DNA of 64,000 nucleotides from Gramella sp. MAR_2010_147 (GTDB lineage Bacteria > Bacteroidota > Bacteroidia > Flavobacteriales > Flavobacteriaceae). A program made the position numbers and the translations under genes. How positions within the stretch are numbered: position 1 is the stretch's first letter; each line of letters opens with the position of its first letter. This document shows positions 53,581 through 63,503 of the stretch, piece by piece. The notes under the pieces were generated by a model. The model saw only the letters and a list, made by a program, of their open reading frames with translations. It was not told where the DNA came from and made no database searches. Location: positions 1,984,001 to 2,048,000 of the forward strand of contig NZ_LT629741.1 in assembly GCF_900105135.1 (NCBI RefSeq), read 5' to 3'.

Positions 53581-53877
53581 CTAATCAGCTAAAACGATCG
53601 CCTTGTTATCTTTCATTTCAAGAACTCCTCCTTTAATTGTGTAGTAAACCACATTAGGCTCTGAAGTTTCAGTTCTAAATCCAGACTGATCTTTTCTTTT
53701 TACTTCATTTTCACTTCCGGCAGTAAGATTGATCTTTACTTCACCTTCCGTTAAAGTAGAAACGATTGGAGCGTGATTATTCAACATCTGGAATTCACCA
53801 TCGTGCCCCGGTACTTTTACCGCGTCTACCTCTGCTCTAAATACTACAGCTTCTGGAGTTACTATCTCTAAATACAT
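53581..53877 (-). CDS. atpC: F1F0 ATP synthase epsilon subunit
   Basis: A 98-residue epsilon subunit consisting only of the N-terminal beta-sandwich: MYLEIVTPEAVVFRAEVDAV, VPGHDGEFQMLNNHAPIVSTL. It lacks the usual C-terminal two-helix region that inhibits ATP hydrolysis in E. coli; the short form is common in Bacteroidota. It follows atpD after 78 bases. The remaining ATP synthase genes are not in the window. Confidence 0.94.
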   Translation of the reverse strand: MYLEIVTPEAVVFRAEVDAVKVPGHDGEFQMLNNHAPIVSTLTEGEVKINLTAGSENEVKRKDQSGFRTETSEPNVVYYTIKGGVLEMKDNKAIVLAD

Positions 53878-53885
53878 TTCTTCAA

Positions 53886-53909
53886 TTATCAGTTATCAAT
53901 TATCAGTTA
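53886..53909. repeat. Short direct repeat in the atpD-atpC gap
   Basis: TTATCAGTTA occurs twice, at 53886-53895 and 53900-53909, in the AT-rich spacer. The pattern is of the simple CAGTTA/ATCAATT kind found in Bacteroidota spacers. No function is assigned. Confidence 0.6.
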
Positions 53910-53955
53910 ACAATTTCATGGCTTTTTACTGCCAACTGTTACTGAAGACTGCCTA

Positions 53956-55467
<1,512 letters not shown>

Positions 55468-55560
55468 TTATCTAATTCTTTAATTTTTAATAGTAAAATT
55501 CAAAAACCTATTTCGCTGATTTGAAAAACCATTAAAATGAAACAGGTCATTTTCAGGCTG

Positions 55561-55568
55561 CAAAGATA
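55561..55568 (-). promoter_or_regulatory. Candidate -7 element for atpD-atpC
   Basis: Minus strand TATCTTTG, an exact TAnnTTTG match, 93 bases before the atpD ATG. The nearest TTTG (55583-55580) is only 11 bases upstream, too close for the usual spacing. Confidence 0.45.
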
Positions 55569-55684
55569 AATTTTTCTGGCAAAAAACATATTGAAAATTT
55601 GAGAAGTTTTTAATGTTTGCCAAAACCGCTAATAATCTGATTTAAAAGCCTCCATTAAATGGAATATTATTAAATAGTAAATAA

Positions 55685-55716
55685 AAAAGCTCCCTGAATT
55701 TTTCCAGAGAGCTTTT
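55685..55716 (-). terminator. Terminator of the glmS operon
   Basis: Stem AAAAGCTC / GAGCTTTT (55685-55692 and 55709-55716), extended by CTG/CAG inside. The A-run on the plus strand becomes a U-tract after glmS. Confidence 0.85.
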
Positions 55717-55738
55717 AGAATATTTTCGATTTAAATTA

Positions 55739-57586
55739 TTATTCTACTGTAACTGATTTAGCCAGATTTCTAGGCTGATCTACATTTTTGCCTAACATTA
55801 CCGCAATATGGTAAGATAACAACTGTAATGGAATTGTAGTTAATAATGGACTAAGCGATTCCATAGTCTCGGGAACTTCAATTACATAATCTGCCAGCTC
55901 TCTAACTTCTTCATCTCCTTTTGTAACAATTCCAATAATTTTCCCTTTTCTGGATTTTATCTCCTGGATGTTACTCACCACTTTTTCATAATGCCCTTTT
56001 TTGGTTGCGATCACTACTACCGGCATTTGTTCATCTATAAGGGCGATAGGACCATGCTTCATTTCAGCAGCAGGATAACCTTCTGCATGTATATATGAAA
56101 TTTCCTTAAGTTTTAATGCTCCTTCCAAAGCCACAGGAAAATTATACCCACGACCTAAATACAAGCAGTTCGTTGCATCTTTATATTTATCGGCAATTTC
56201 CTGAATTAATTTATCAGATTTTAAAGCCTCTTTTACTTTCTCCGGAATTCTTTCCAGCTCCTGCAAATGAAACTGGAAGTCGCTATGAGAAATGGTTCCT
56301 TTAAATTTCCCAAGCTTAAGAGCCATTAAAGTAAGCACCGTAATTTGTGTGGTAAAAGCCTTTGTTGAGGCAACCCCAATCTCTGGCCCGGCATGCGTAT
56401 AAGCTCCGGCATGAGTTTCCCTTGAAATAGAAGACCCCACTACATTACATACACCAAAAGCGAATGCTCCTTTTTCTTTAGCCAGCTTAATCGCTGCCAT
56501 AGTATCTGCCGTTTCTCCACTTTGAGAAATTGCAATAACTACATCATTTTCAGAAATTACGGGATTTCTATATCTAAATTCTGAAGCATATTCTACTTCT
56601 ACAGGAATTCTAGCGATATCTTCAAAAATATATTCAGCAACAAGACCAGCATGCCATGAAGTACCACATGCTACAATGATAAATCTCTTTGCATTAGAGA
56701 TTCTTTCAATATTATCGTCTACACCGGCCATTCTAATGAGCCCCTGATCTACCAGCATTCTACCTCTATAGGTATCACTAATGGCATTAGGCTGTTCATG
56801 GATCTCCTTCAGCATAAAATGCTCGTAGCCGCCTTTTTCTATCTGCTCCAGGTTCATTTGAAGCTCCTGAACGTAAGGATCTACCAATGAATCATCTTTA
56901 ATTTTTCTAATTTTTACTTCCTTATGTCTTCTAATCACTGCCATTTCCCCGTCTTCCAGGTAGATAGCATTATTGGTGAATTCAATAAAAGGAGAGGCAT
57001 CTGAAGCTACAAAGAATTCATCTTCACCAACACCTATTGCCAAAGGACTTCCCAAACGAGCCACTACAATTTCATCTGGCTTGGTTTTATCAAAAACAGC
57101 AATTGCATATGCTCCAACCGTTTGGTTAAGAGCGATCTGAACTGCCTTTCCAAGCTTTACCTTTTCTTCCTTAATTACATCTTCAATTAAGTTAACGAGT
57201 ACTTCAGTATCTGTATCACTTTTAAAAGTATAACCTCTCTTTTTAAGCTCTTTTTTAAGCGCATCGTAATTCTCTATAATCCCGTTGTGGATAATCACAA
57301 GGTCTCCTGAATTAGAATAATGTGGGTGAGAATTTACATCATTTGGCTCCCCGTGAGTCGCCCATCTGGTATGACCAATTCCAACTGTACCATTTGTAGA
57401 GATTTCACTCTCTAAACGGGATTTGAGATCGGCTACCTTACCTTTGGTTTTACTCATTTTGAGCTCGGTCCCGTCGTAAAGAGCTATTCCCGCACTATCG
57501 TAACCTCTATATTCAAGTCTTTGTAATCCTTTTAAAACGATGGGATAGGCTTCTCTATGCCCAATATATCCAACAATTCCACACAT
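55739..57586 (-). CDS. glmS: Glucosamine-6-phosphate synthase GlmS
   Basis: A 615-residue amidotransferase that makes glucosamine-6-phosphate from fructose-6-phosphate and glutamine for peptidoglycan and LPS. The catalytic Cys follows the initiator Met (MCGIVGYIGHREAY). An N-terminal glutaminase domain with GHTRWATHGEPNDVNSHPH is followed by two SIS domains (ACGTSWHAGLVAEYIFEDIA, AISQSGETADTMAAIKLA) and the C-terminal AKSVTVE. No ribozyme is expected, as the gene is last in its operon and 8 bases from DUF4270. Confidence 0.97.
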   Translation of the reverse strand: MCGIVGYIGHREAYPIVLKGLQRLEYRGYDSAGIALYDGTELKMSKTKGKVADLKSRLESEISTNGTVGIGHTRWATHGEPNDVNSHPHYSNSGDLVIIHNGIIENYDALKKELKKRGYTFKSDTDTEVLVNLIEDVIKEEKVKLGKAVQIALNQTVGAYAIAVFDKTKPDEIVVARLGSPLAIGVGEDEFFVASDASPFIEFTNNAIYLEDGEMAVIRRHKEVKIRKIKDDSLVDPYVQELQMNLEQIEKGGYEHFMLKEIHEQPNAISDTYRGRMLVDQGLIRMAGVDDNIERISNAKRFIIVACGTSWHAGLVAEYIFEDIARIPVEVEYASEFRYRNPVISENDVVIAISQSGETADTMAAIKLAKEKGAFAFGVCNVVGSSISRETHAGAYTHAGPEIGVASTKAFTTQITVLTLMALKLGKFKGTISHSDFQFHLQELERIPEKVKEALKSDKLIQEIADKYKDATNCLYLGRGYNFPVALEGALKLKEISYIHAEGYPAAEMKHGPIALIDEQMPVVVIATKKGHYEKVVSNIQEIKSRKGKIIGIVTKGDEEVRELADYVIEVPETMESLSPLLTTIPLQLLSYHIAVMLGKNVDQPRNLAKSVTVE

Positions 57587-57594
57587 CTTTTCTA

Positions 57595-59178
57595 CTAATT
57601 AAAGTTGGTATAAAAAATATTTAACTTAAGTCTTTTTTCGTCGTCTGCTGATAGGTTTCCGTGCAACACAGTTCCATAAGGGGTTAGCAAAGTACCAGAC
57701 GGCAACTGATCTATTAACGCAGGCGCATCTTTAGTTGCCGAATTGAAAGCTCCTGTAACTCCACCCTGTTGATCTCTCACTGCAAGCGTATTGATATTTG
57801 GAACAACAACCAGTCCCAGTTTCACATTATCAGAATCTTCATTGATTATATTACTAACGTGATTGGTGATCCTTAATTTATAGAATGATCCGCTTCCATC
57901 TTCAGCAACCTTTAAAGGTTGAGAAAAACTCGTAAGGGATTGCTCAGGATCAGCAGGATTATAAGAAGCATCTAGAGCGTAATCTGCGATTATAGAATTA
58001 TTGGTTAGATCAAAAATATACAAACGCCTGGGTTGTAAGATATCACCTGATAAATCTTCATTTACATAGAAAGTAAGTTCGGCTTCATTTATCAATAATT
58101 CTTCCTCTTTCAAATTTTCCAGAACTTCAGAATCTGGAAATAATTCAATTACTGCTATACTCCCTTCCTGTCCTTTCAGATACAGGTTTTCAGCTCCTGT
58201 TTCTGCCGACTGATTTTCGATTAACTGAGTGATATTTGCTGGAAATTCGCCCGTATACGTATTAAAACGATTATTGCCGAAAATGTTTAAAGCTAAAGTA
58301 CCCCTGGCTCTTTCAATTTCGCCATCAGTACCCTCGACTTCAGATGTATAGTACAAACTAATTTTAGCATCCTGACTGGCCAGATTTAATAAAATCTGAC
58401 GATTTCCCGAACCATTAGATTCGGCTGCTATCAATAGACTTCGGAAATAATTTTTAAATCCGCTATTATCTGAAAGGTCATCAGAGCCTTCCCTATCTAT
58501 AATTTTTTGCTGAAAAAATTCTATCGGGAGTTTTACTCTAAATGCCGGAGTATTCGTGATCGTATCATTCTCGCCTACATTATTTAACTCGTATGATACA
58601 TACGGCTCATTTGAAGGTTCAAAATTATTTTCAACATACAAAGGCTCTCCTATAATATTTTGTTCAACAGCTTCCTGCTGATCTGAATAATATTTTTGGC
58701 GTTGTTCAAAATCTGCATCAGGATCAAGGTCGTTTAGAAAAAAGCCTGTTTCATAAATTTTAAGATTGAAAGAACCATTCCCATAAATTGAATCTAACCT
58801 ATATTCGATTTCAGACTCATCTCCTGTTGATTCAACTTCAGTAGAATAATAAGGTATCGTCATTACCACACTATCCAGCTGAACGTTCTCTCCAAAATCT
58901 GGATCTGTTGGAGATAAACTTACCTGAGTAACGATATTTGCGGTACTTTCACCATAAACAGGATGATTTATGGAACCTAAAAAATAATTATTCAGGTTAT
59001 TAGTCTGAATTGAATTTATTTTTTGAGAGTATGCATTTACTTCAACTTCTCTCAGTTCAACATTTGAAGGATTTGTGATAATTTCCCCTCCAATTTCCGT
59101 GAAATCTTCATCACATGCTACAAAAGCGAAAACAACAGCCATCACAGCTGTTATTCTAAATAATTTATTTAATCTCAT
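57595..59178 (-). CDS. DUF4270 lipoprotein
   Basis: A 527-residue lipoprotein with lipobox FVAC (Cys22), followed by DEDFTEIGGEII. The DUF4270 family occurs widely in Bacteroidota. The signatures NYFLGSINHPVYGESTANIV near the N-terminus and LKLNIFYTNFN at the end fit it. It is likely a beta-rich outer-membrane or surface protein; its role is unknown. It lies between a glycogen-synthase-like gene (15 bases) and glmS (8 bases), suggesting a shared envelope or carbohydrate role. Confidence 0.9.
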   Translation of the reverse strand: MRLNKLFRITAVMAVVFAFVACDEDFTEIGGEIITNPSNVELREVEVNAYSQKINSIQTNNLNNYFLGSINHPVYGESTANIVTQVSLSPTDPDFGENVQLDSVVMTIPYYSTEVESTGDESEIEYRLDSIYGNGSFNLKIYETGFFLNDLDPDADFEQRQKYYSDQQEAVEQNIIGEPLYVENNFEPSNEPYVSYELNNVGENDTITNTPAFRVKLPIEFFQQKIIDREGSDDLSDNSGFKNYFRSLLIAAESNGSGNRQILLNLASQDAKISLYYTSEVEGTDGEIERARGTLALNIFGNNRFNTYTGEFPANITQLIENQSAETGAENLYLKGQEGSIAVIELFPDSEVLENLKEEELLINEAELTFYVNEDLSGDILQPRRLYIFDLTNNSIIADYALDASYNPADPEQSLTSFSQPLKVAEDGSGSFYKLRITNHVSNIINEDSDNVKLGLVVVPNINTLAVRDQQGGVTGAFNSATKDAPALIDQLPSGTLLTPYGTVLHGNLSADDEKRLKLNIFYTNFN

Positions 59179-59193
59179 TTAATACTTTTCTTA

Positions 59194-60006
59194 CTATTCA
59201 GACAATACTTTAGTGTCGTAAAATTCCTGGTAAGCGTGAGAGAAATTCTCCTTTTCGGTAAAAGGAAGCACCGGTTTGTTAAGCCTGTCTACGTACGTCT
59301 TCAAATCTTCTGGAACATTATCGCCACCCATTACCACCGCATCAGAATTATCTACAGCGGTCTTGATAAGGTTTACAAAGTTTGGTGTCTTTAAATGTTT
59401 CACATTAGAATTTTCCAGACCGTCAAATAAAATCTTCTCTCTTAACTCTTCATCTAACGTCCCATCAAAACTTTGATTGTATACAGAAGTGACAATTTTA
59501 GAATCTTTGAATAATGGCTCATTACCATAGTAATTTCTTAGATACAAGGGAAGCAAGGAAGCCAACCATCCATGCACATGGATAATATCTGGAGACCAGT
59601 TAAGCTTCTTCACCGTCTCTATCACTCCTTTAGCAAAGAAAATTGCTCTTTCATCATTATCTGAAAAGAGATTTCCGTCTTCATCGGTTAATGTTGCTTT
59701 CCTTTTAAAGTAATCTTCGTTATCAATAAAATAAACCTGCATTCTTTCTTTTGGAATAGAAGCGACTTTAATAATAAGCGGCATATCCAAATCATTAATT
59801 ACAAGATTCATTCCTGAAAGGCGAATCACTTCATGTAATTGATGCCTTCGTTCATTAATATTCCCGAACCTTGGCATAAAAATCCTGATTTGACCTCCAA
59901 GGTTATTAACCATTTTTGCAGCTTCAAAAGAGGTTGAGGAGATATCGGTTTCAGGTAAGTAGGGTATAACTTCAGACGAGACGTATAACACTCTCTTATC
60001 TTTCAT
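59194..60006 (-). CDS. Truncated glycogen-synthase-like (GT5 N-terminal domain) protein
   Basis: A 270-residue protein with only the GT5 N-terminal Rossmann domain. RVLYVSSEVIPYLPETDISS starts it and DIIHVHGWLASLLPLYLRNYY is a good match to the synthase. The C-terminal GT-B domain that holds most of the nucleotide-sugar site is missing. The KTGGL motif that binds ADP-glucose in true synthases reads ETDISS here. Full enzymes have about 470-490 residues. It is thus probably not an active synthase, and may be a regulatory or binding protein. It is divergent from panC and starts the run with DUF4270 and glmS. Confidence 0.85.
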   Translation of the reverse strand: MKDKRVLYVSSEVIPYLPETDISSTSFEAAKMVNNLGGQIRIFMPRFGNINERRHQLHEVIRLSGMNLVINDLDMPLIIKVASIPKERMQVYFIDNEDYFKRKATLTDEDGNLFSDNDERAIFFAKGVIETVKKLNWSPDIIHVHGWLASLLPLYLRNYYGNEPLFKDSKIVTSVYNQSFDGTLDEELREKILFDGLENSNVKHLKTPNFVNLIKTAVDNSDAVVMGGDNVPEDLKTYVDRLNKPVLPFTEKENFSHAYQEFYDTKVLSE

Positions 60007-60046
60007 AAATTCTTTACTTTAGTTACGTTTCCGAATAAAAAACACG

Positions 60047-60054
60047 CAAAATTA
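60047..60054 (-). promoter_or_regulatory. Candidate -7 element for the GT5-DUF4270-glmS run
   Basis: Minus strand TAATTTTG, an exact TAnnTTTG match, 40 bases before the ATG at 60006. It is back to back with the panC promoter. Confidence 0.45.
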
Positions 60055-60060
60055 CAAAAA

Positions 60061-60093
60061 TTTATGCAGATTGCCAGAGATATATTAAGTTTG
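60061..60093 (+). promoter_or_regulatory. Promoter of panC
   Basis: TTTA (60061-60064; one mismatch to TTTG), 21-base spacer, then TAAGTTTG (60086-60093), an exact -7 match. It is 23 bases before the panC ATG. Confidence 0.6.
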
Positions 60094-60116
60094 CACGCTG
60101 TTAATTTTATAATAAA

Positions 60117-60968
60117 ATGCAGGTTTTTAGGGAGAAACAACCACTTATACAGGCGATCCAACGGATAAAATCTGACGGAAAAAGCATTGGACTGGTTCCA
60201 ACAATGGGAGCGCTCCATGAAGGGCACCTTTCTCTTGTGCAGAATGCCCTGAAGGAATCTGATCAGGTTGTGGTAAGTATATTTGTAAATCCCACCCAGT
60301 TTGACAATCCGGAAGATCTTGAAAAATACCCCAGAAATCTTGAAAAAGATCTGGAGCTATTAAAAAAGGAAAAAGCAGATATCTGGGTTTTTTCACCTAC
60401 TGCCAATGAATTGTACGGCGATAAGATATTTTCTCAAAATTTCGATTTTGAAGGATTGGAATCGGTTATGGAAGGTGAATTTAGAACTGGCCATTTTGAC
60501 GGTGTTGGTACCGTAGTAAAGCATCTATTCGAAATCATTACTCCCAATAAAGCCTTTTTTGGAGAGAAGGATTACCAGCAACTCCAGATTATCAAAAAAT
60601 TAACCCGAACCACAGGCCTTCCTGTAGAGATTGTTGGATGTCCCATTCTAAGAGAAACTTCCGGACTTGCAAGGTCTTCAAGAAACGAGCGTCTAAGTAG
60701 CCAACATCGTGTGGAAGCTGCTTTTATATATAAAACACTAAAGACTGCCAACCAGCTATTTGGCACAGAAAGTGCAGAATATGTTACGAATTGGGTTGAA
60801 AATCAGTTCAAAAGTAATAAACACCTTAAATTGGAGTATTTTGAAATTGCAAATTCAGAAACTCTAAAAAAAATAAGTACTAAAGAAAAAGGGAAACAAT
60901 ACAGAGCTTTTATTGCCGCATACGCAAATGACATTAGGTTAATTGATAATATTGCTCTGGACAACTAA
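60117..60968 (+). CDS. panC: Pantothenate synthetase PanC
   Basis: A 283-residue ligase joining pantoate and beta-alanine. The nucleotidyl-transferase signature [19 protein letters not shown] holds the HxGH motif (HEGH), with [21 protein letters not shown] and [12 protein letters not shown]. It is followed by panD after 8 bases. A role in coenzyme A supply is clear. Confidence 0.97.
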   Translation: MQVFREKQPLIQAIQRIKSDGKSIGLVPTMGALHEGHLSLVQNALKESDQVVVSIFVNPTQFDNPEDLEKYPRNLEKDLELLKKEKADIWVFSPTANELYGDKIFSQNFDFEGLESVMEGEFRTGHFDGVGTVVKHLFEIITPNKAFFGEKDYQQLQIIKKLTRTTGLPVEIVGCPILRETSGLARSSRNERLSSQHRVEAAFIYKTLKTANQLFGTESAEYVTNWVENQFKSNKHLKLEYFEIANSETLKKISTKEKGKQYRAFIAAYANDIRLIDNIALDN

Positions 60969-60976
60969 TTTTAAAA

Positions 60977-61327
60977 ATGCAAATTCACGTAGTAAAATCA
61001 AAAATTCACAGAGTAAAAGTAACTGGAGCCGATTTAGATTATATTGGCAGCATTACCATTGATGAAGATCTTATGGAAGCCGCCAATATTATTGAAGGGG
61101 AAAAAGTTCAGATCGTAAATAATAATAATGGCGAACGTTTAGAAACCTATGTTATTCCGGGACCGAGAAATACCGGTGAAATTACTTTGAATGGTGCGGC
61201 AGCACGTAAAGTTGCCAAAGGTGATATCCTTATTATTATTGCCTACGGAATTATGGAAATTGAAGAAGCTAAAAACTTTAAGCCGGCTCTTGTATTTCCA
61301 GATGAAGAAACCAACCTCTTGAATTAA
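60977..61327 (+). CDS. panD: Aspartate 1-decarboxylase PanD
   Basis: A 116-residue pyruvoyl enzyme making beta-alanine for PanC. The self-cleavage site is Gly24-Ser25 in DYIGSITID, followed by INGxxG-like [15 protein letters not shown]. The substrate-binding [12 protein letters not shown] is intact. It overlaps nothing and is 7 bases from the next gene. Confidence 0.97.
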   Translation: MQIHVVKSKIHRVKVTGADLDYIGSITIDEDLMEAANIIEGEKVQIVNNNNGERLETYVIPGPRNTGEITLNGAAARKVAKGDILIIIAYGIMEIEEAKNFKPALVFPDEETNLLN

Positions 61328-61334
61328 GAATTCT

Positions 61335-62300
61335 TTGAAGAAAAAACTTATCAGAATATTAAAGATCAGTATCCCCTTAATTTTGGGGATTTTTTTGATC
61401 TGGTATTCACTAAAGAGCTCCACGCAGGAAGAACGTGAAAATTTATGGCAGAGCATTGTTGATGCTAATAAATTCTGGATTTTCATATCCTTTCTTCTTG
61501 GAACAATTTCCCACTTTTCCAGAGCTTACCGGTGGAAATTTATGCTGGAGCCTATGGGATACCAATCCTCACAGGCTAACAGATTTATGGCAGTAATGGT
61601 CGCTTATCTGGCAAATTTCGGTATTCCCCGTTCAGGAGAAGTATTGCGTGCCGTTACACTCTCCACCTATGAAGAAGTGCCCTTTGAAAAAGGTTTTGGA
61701 ACCATTATATCTGAAAGGGTTGCAGATCTTCTAATTTTAATGTTGATCATAGGAATCGTTGTAATCCTGCAAACCGATGATCTTCTTATCTATTTAAACG
61801 ATCAGAATATCAAGCCACTAAATACATTTCTCTTCTTTCTTGGCTCAGTGGCCTTCATCGTTATTGGAATTATGATCGTTAAGCGTTCAAACTGGATGCC
61901 ATTTAAAAAAATAAGAAAACTGGCCAAAGGCCTTCTGGAAGGCATGAAAAGTATTCTGAAAATGAAGCAAAAATGGGCATTTATATTCCATACCGTTTTC
62001 ATTTGGTCTATGTATCTAATCATGTTTTTTATCATTAAACTAAGTATTCCGGAAACTGCCAATGCTCCTGTAGGCACCATCATGGCAGCCTTTGTAGTAG
62101 GCTCTTTTGCGGTTTCTGCAACGAACGGCGGAATAGGGGTTTACCCACTTGCTGTGGGCGGTGTATTGGCATTTTTTGGAGTCCAGCCACAAGCGGCCGA
62201 AGCTTTTGGATGGATCTCCTGGGCTACACAAACATTTGTGGTTCTGCTGTTTGGAGGTTTATCCTTTATTTTACTCCCTCTTTTAAACAGTAAGAAATAA
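61335..62300 (+). CDS. Flippase-like membrane protein (UPF0104/LPG synthase TM family)
   Basis: A 321-residue integral membrane protein with about eight helices. It starts at a TTG at 61335, 7 bases after panD, as no ATG fits before the first helix. The hallmark segment FGIPRSGEVLRAVTLSTYEEVPFEKGFGTIISERVADLLILM is the lysylphosphatidylglycerol-synthase transmembrane/UPF0104 pattern. Such proteins are thought to move or make membrane lipids; substrate unknown. It has no cytosolic synthase domain. It lies in the panC-panD-radA run. Confidence 0.88.
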   Translation: MKKKLIRILKISIPLILGIFLIWYSLKSSTQEERENLWQSIVDANKFWIFISFLLGTISHFSRAYRWKFMLEPMGYQSSQANRFMAVMVAYLANFGIPRSGEVLRAVTLSTYEEVPFEKGFGTIISERVADLLILMLIIGIVVILQTDDLLIYLNDQNIKPLNTFLFFLGSVAFIVIGIMIVKRSNWMPFKKIRKLAKGLLEGMKSILKMKQKWAFIFHTVFIWSMYLIMFFIIKLSIPETANAPVGTIMAAFVVGSFAVSATNGGIGVYPLAVGGVLAFFGVQPQAAEAFGWISWATQTFVVLLFGGLSFILLPLLNSKK

Positions 62301-62335
62301 TAATTATATTGTAGGCCCGAATCAATACTACACCT

Positions 62336-63484
62336 ATGAAAAAATTATTACTAATGCTATTGGCAATTGCCTTGCCAATAGTGAGCAATTCGCAGATTAA
62401 ACATGAAAGTCTTTCTTCTCAAAAACTGGGAGAAACCAGGCAAATAAAGATTCAGCTTCCACGTAATTACGAAGAAAACAAGGAAAAACGCTATCCCGTG
62501 GTGGTGGTTCTCGATGGAGATTATCTATTCGAGCCAGTAGCAGGAATGGTAGATTATTATTCTTATTGGGAAGATATCCCGGAAATGATCGTTGTCGGCG
62601 TAAATCAGGATGGAATAAGAATGGATGACACCGCTTATGCCGATAATAACTTTCTCCCAACTGGAAAAGGCGCTAAATTCTTTGAGTTTATAGGAATGGA
62701 ACTTCTTGCGCAACTAGATCAAAAGTACAGGACCGCTAATTTCAGGATGATCGTAGGGCACGATTTTACTTCGAATTTTATAAACTATTACCTTCTCAAG
62801 CAGTCTCCAATCTTCCAGGGCTATATTAATTTAAGCCCTGACCTGGCTCCTGAGATGGCCAGTAGGATTACAAATGCCCTGAAAACAGCCGAATCAAAAA
62901 AATGGTATTACATGGCAACAGCCAGTGATGATATTCCTGCCCTTAAGAAAGATATTTTAAGCTTTGACAATCAGCTTAAAAACATCGAAAATAAGATGGT
63001 CACTTATAAGTTTCAGGATTTTGAGAATGAAACGCATTATTCCCTGGTAGGTAAGGCAATTCCTTCAGCCATTTCCAGTATGTTCGAAATCTACAGGCCT
63101 ATTTCAACGAGAGATTATAATGAAATCCTACTTCAAACTTCGGTTTCCCCATCTGAATATTTAGCTGAAAAGTATAGCTCTATTGAAGAGTTATATGGGA
63201 TTAAAAGAAAAATAAGTGTTAATGATTTCATGGCGGTCTATAATGCGATAGAAAAAACCAGAAATTGGGAAGAATATAAAGCATTATATAAAATGGCGTT
63301 TGATCACTACCCAGGAACTATGCTAGGCACGTTCTTCGAAGCCAGGTATGAAGAAGAAACAGGGAATCCTAAGAAGGCGATGAGAATATACCAAAATGCC
63401 TACGGGCAGGAAAAAATTGCCTTTATAAACACTGATTTTATGTTGGAGAAAGCCGATGCGATCAAAAAAGATTTCGGTTATTAG
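62336..63484 (+). CDS. Secreted esterase-fold protein without catalytic serine
   Basis: A 382-residue exported alpha/beta-hydrolase of the putative esterase family (PF00756-like, as in enterochelin esterase). The signal peptide ends near VSNSQ (about residue 20). RYPVVVVLDGDYLFEPVAGMV is a typical start. The nucleophile elbow that normally reads GHSxGG is GHDFTS at 141-146, so the catalytic Ser is replaced by Asp143. The catalytic-type His234 (NETHYSLVG) is kept. A TPR-like C-terminal part follows. It probably is not a serine esterase, and may bind ligands or do another reaction. Confidence 0.85.
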   Translation: MKKLLLMLLAIALPIVSNSQIKHESLSSQKLGETRQIKIQLPRNYEENKEKRYPVVVVLDGDYLFEPVAGMVDYYSYWEDIPEMIVVGVNQDGIRMDDTAYADNNFLPTGKGAKFFEFIGMELLAQLDQKYRTANFRMIVGHDFTSNFINYYLLKQSPIFQGYINLSPDLAPEMASRITNALKTAESKKWYYMATASDDIPALKKDILSFDNQLKNIENKMVTYKFQDFENETHYSLVGKAIPSAISSMFEIYRPISTRDYNEILLQTSVSPSEYLAEKYSSIEELYGIKRKISVNDFMAVYNAIEKTRNWEEYKALYKMAFDHYPGTMLGTFFEARYEEETGNPKKAMRIYQNAYGQEKIAFINTDFMLEKADAIKKDFGY

Positions 63485-63503
63485 CGTAAAATTGATCAGT
63501 TAA

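Noticed and set aside
53886-53909. CRISPR-like short repeats
   Set aside because: Only two copies of a ten-base unit with a four-base gap; no array structure or cas genes.
57595-59178. Acidic stretches of DUF4270 protein as a calcium-binding repeat
   Set aside because: No regular RTX-like or EF-hand spacing was found.
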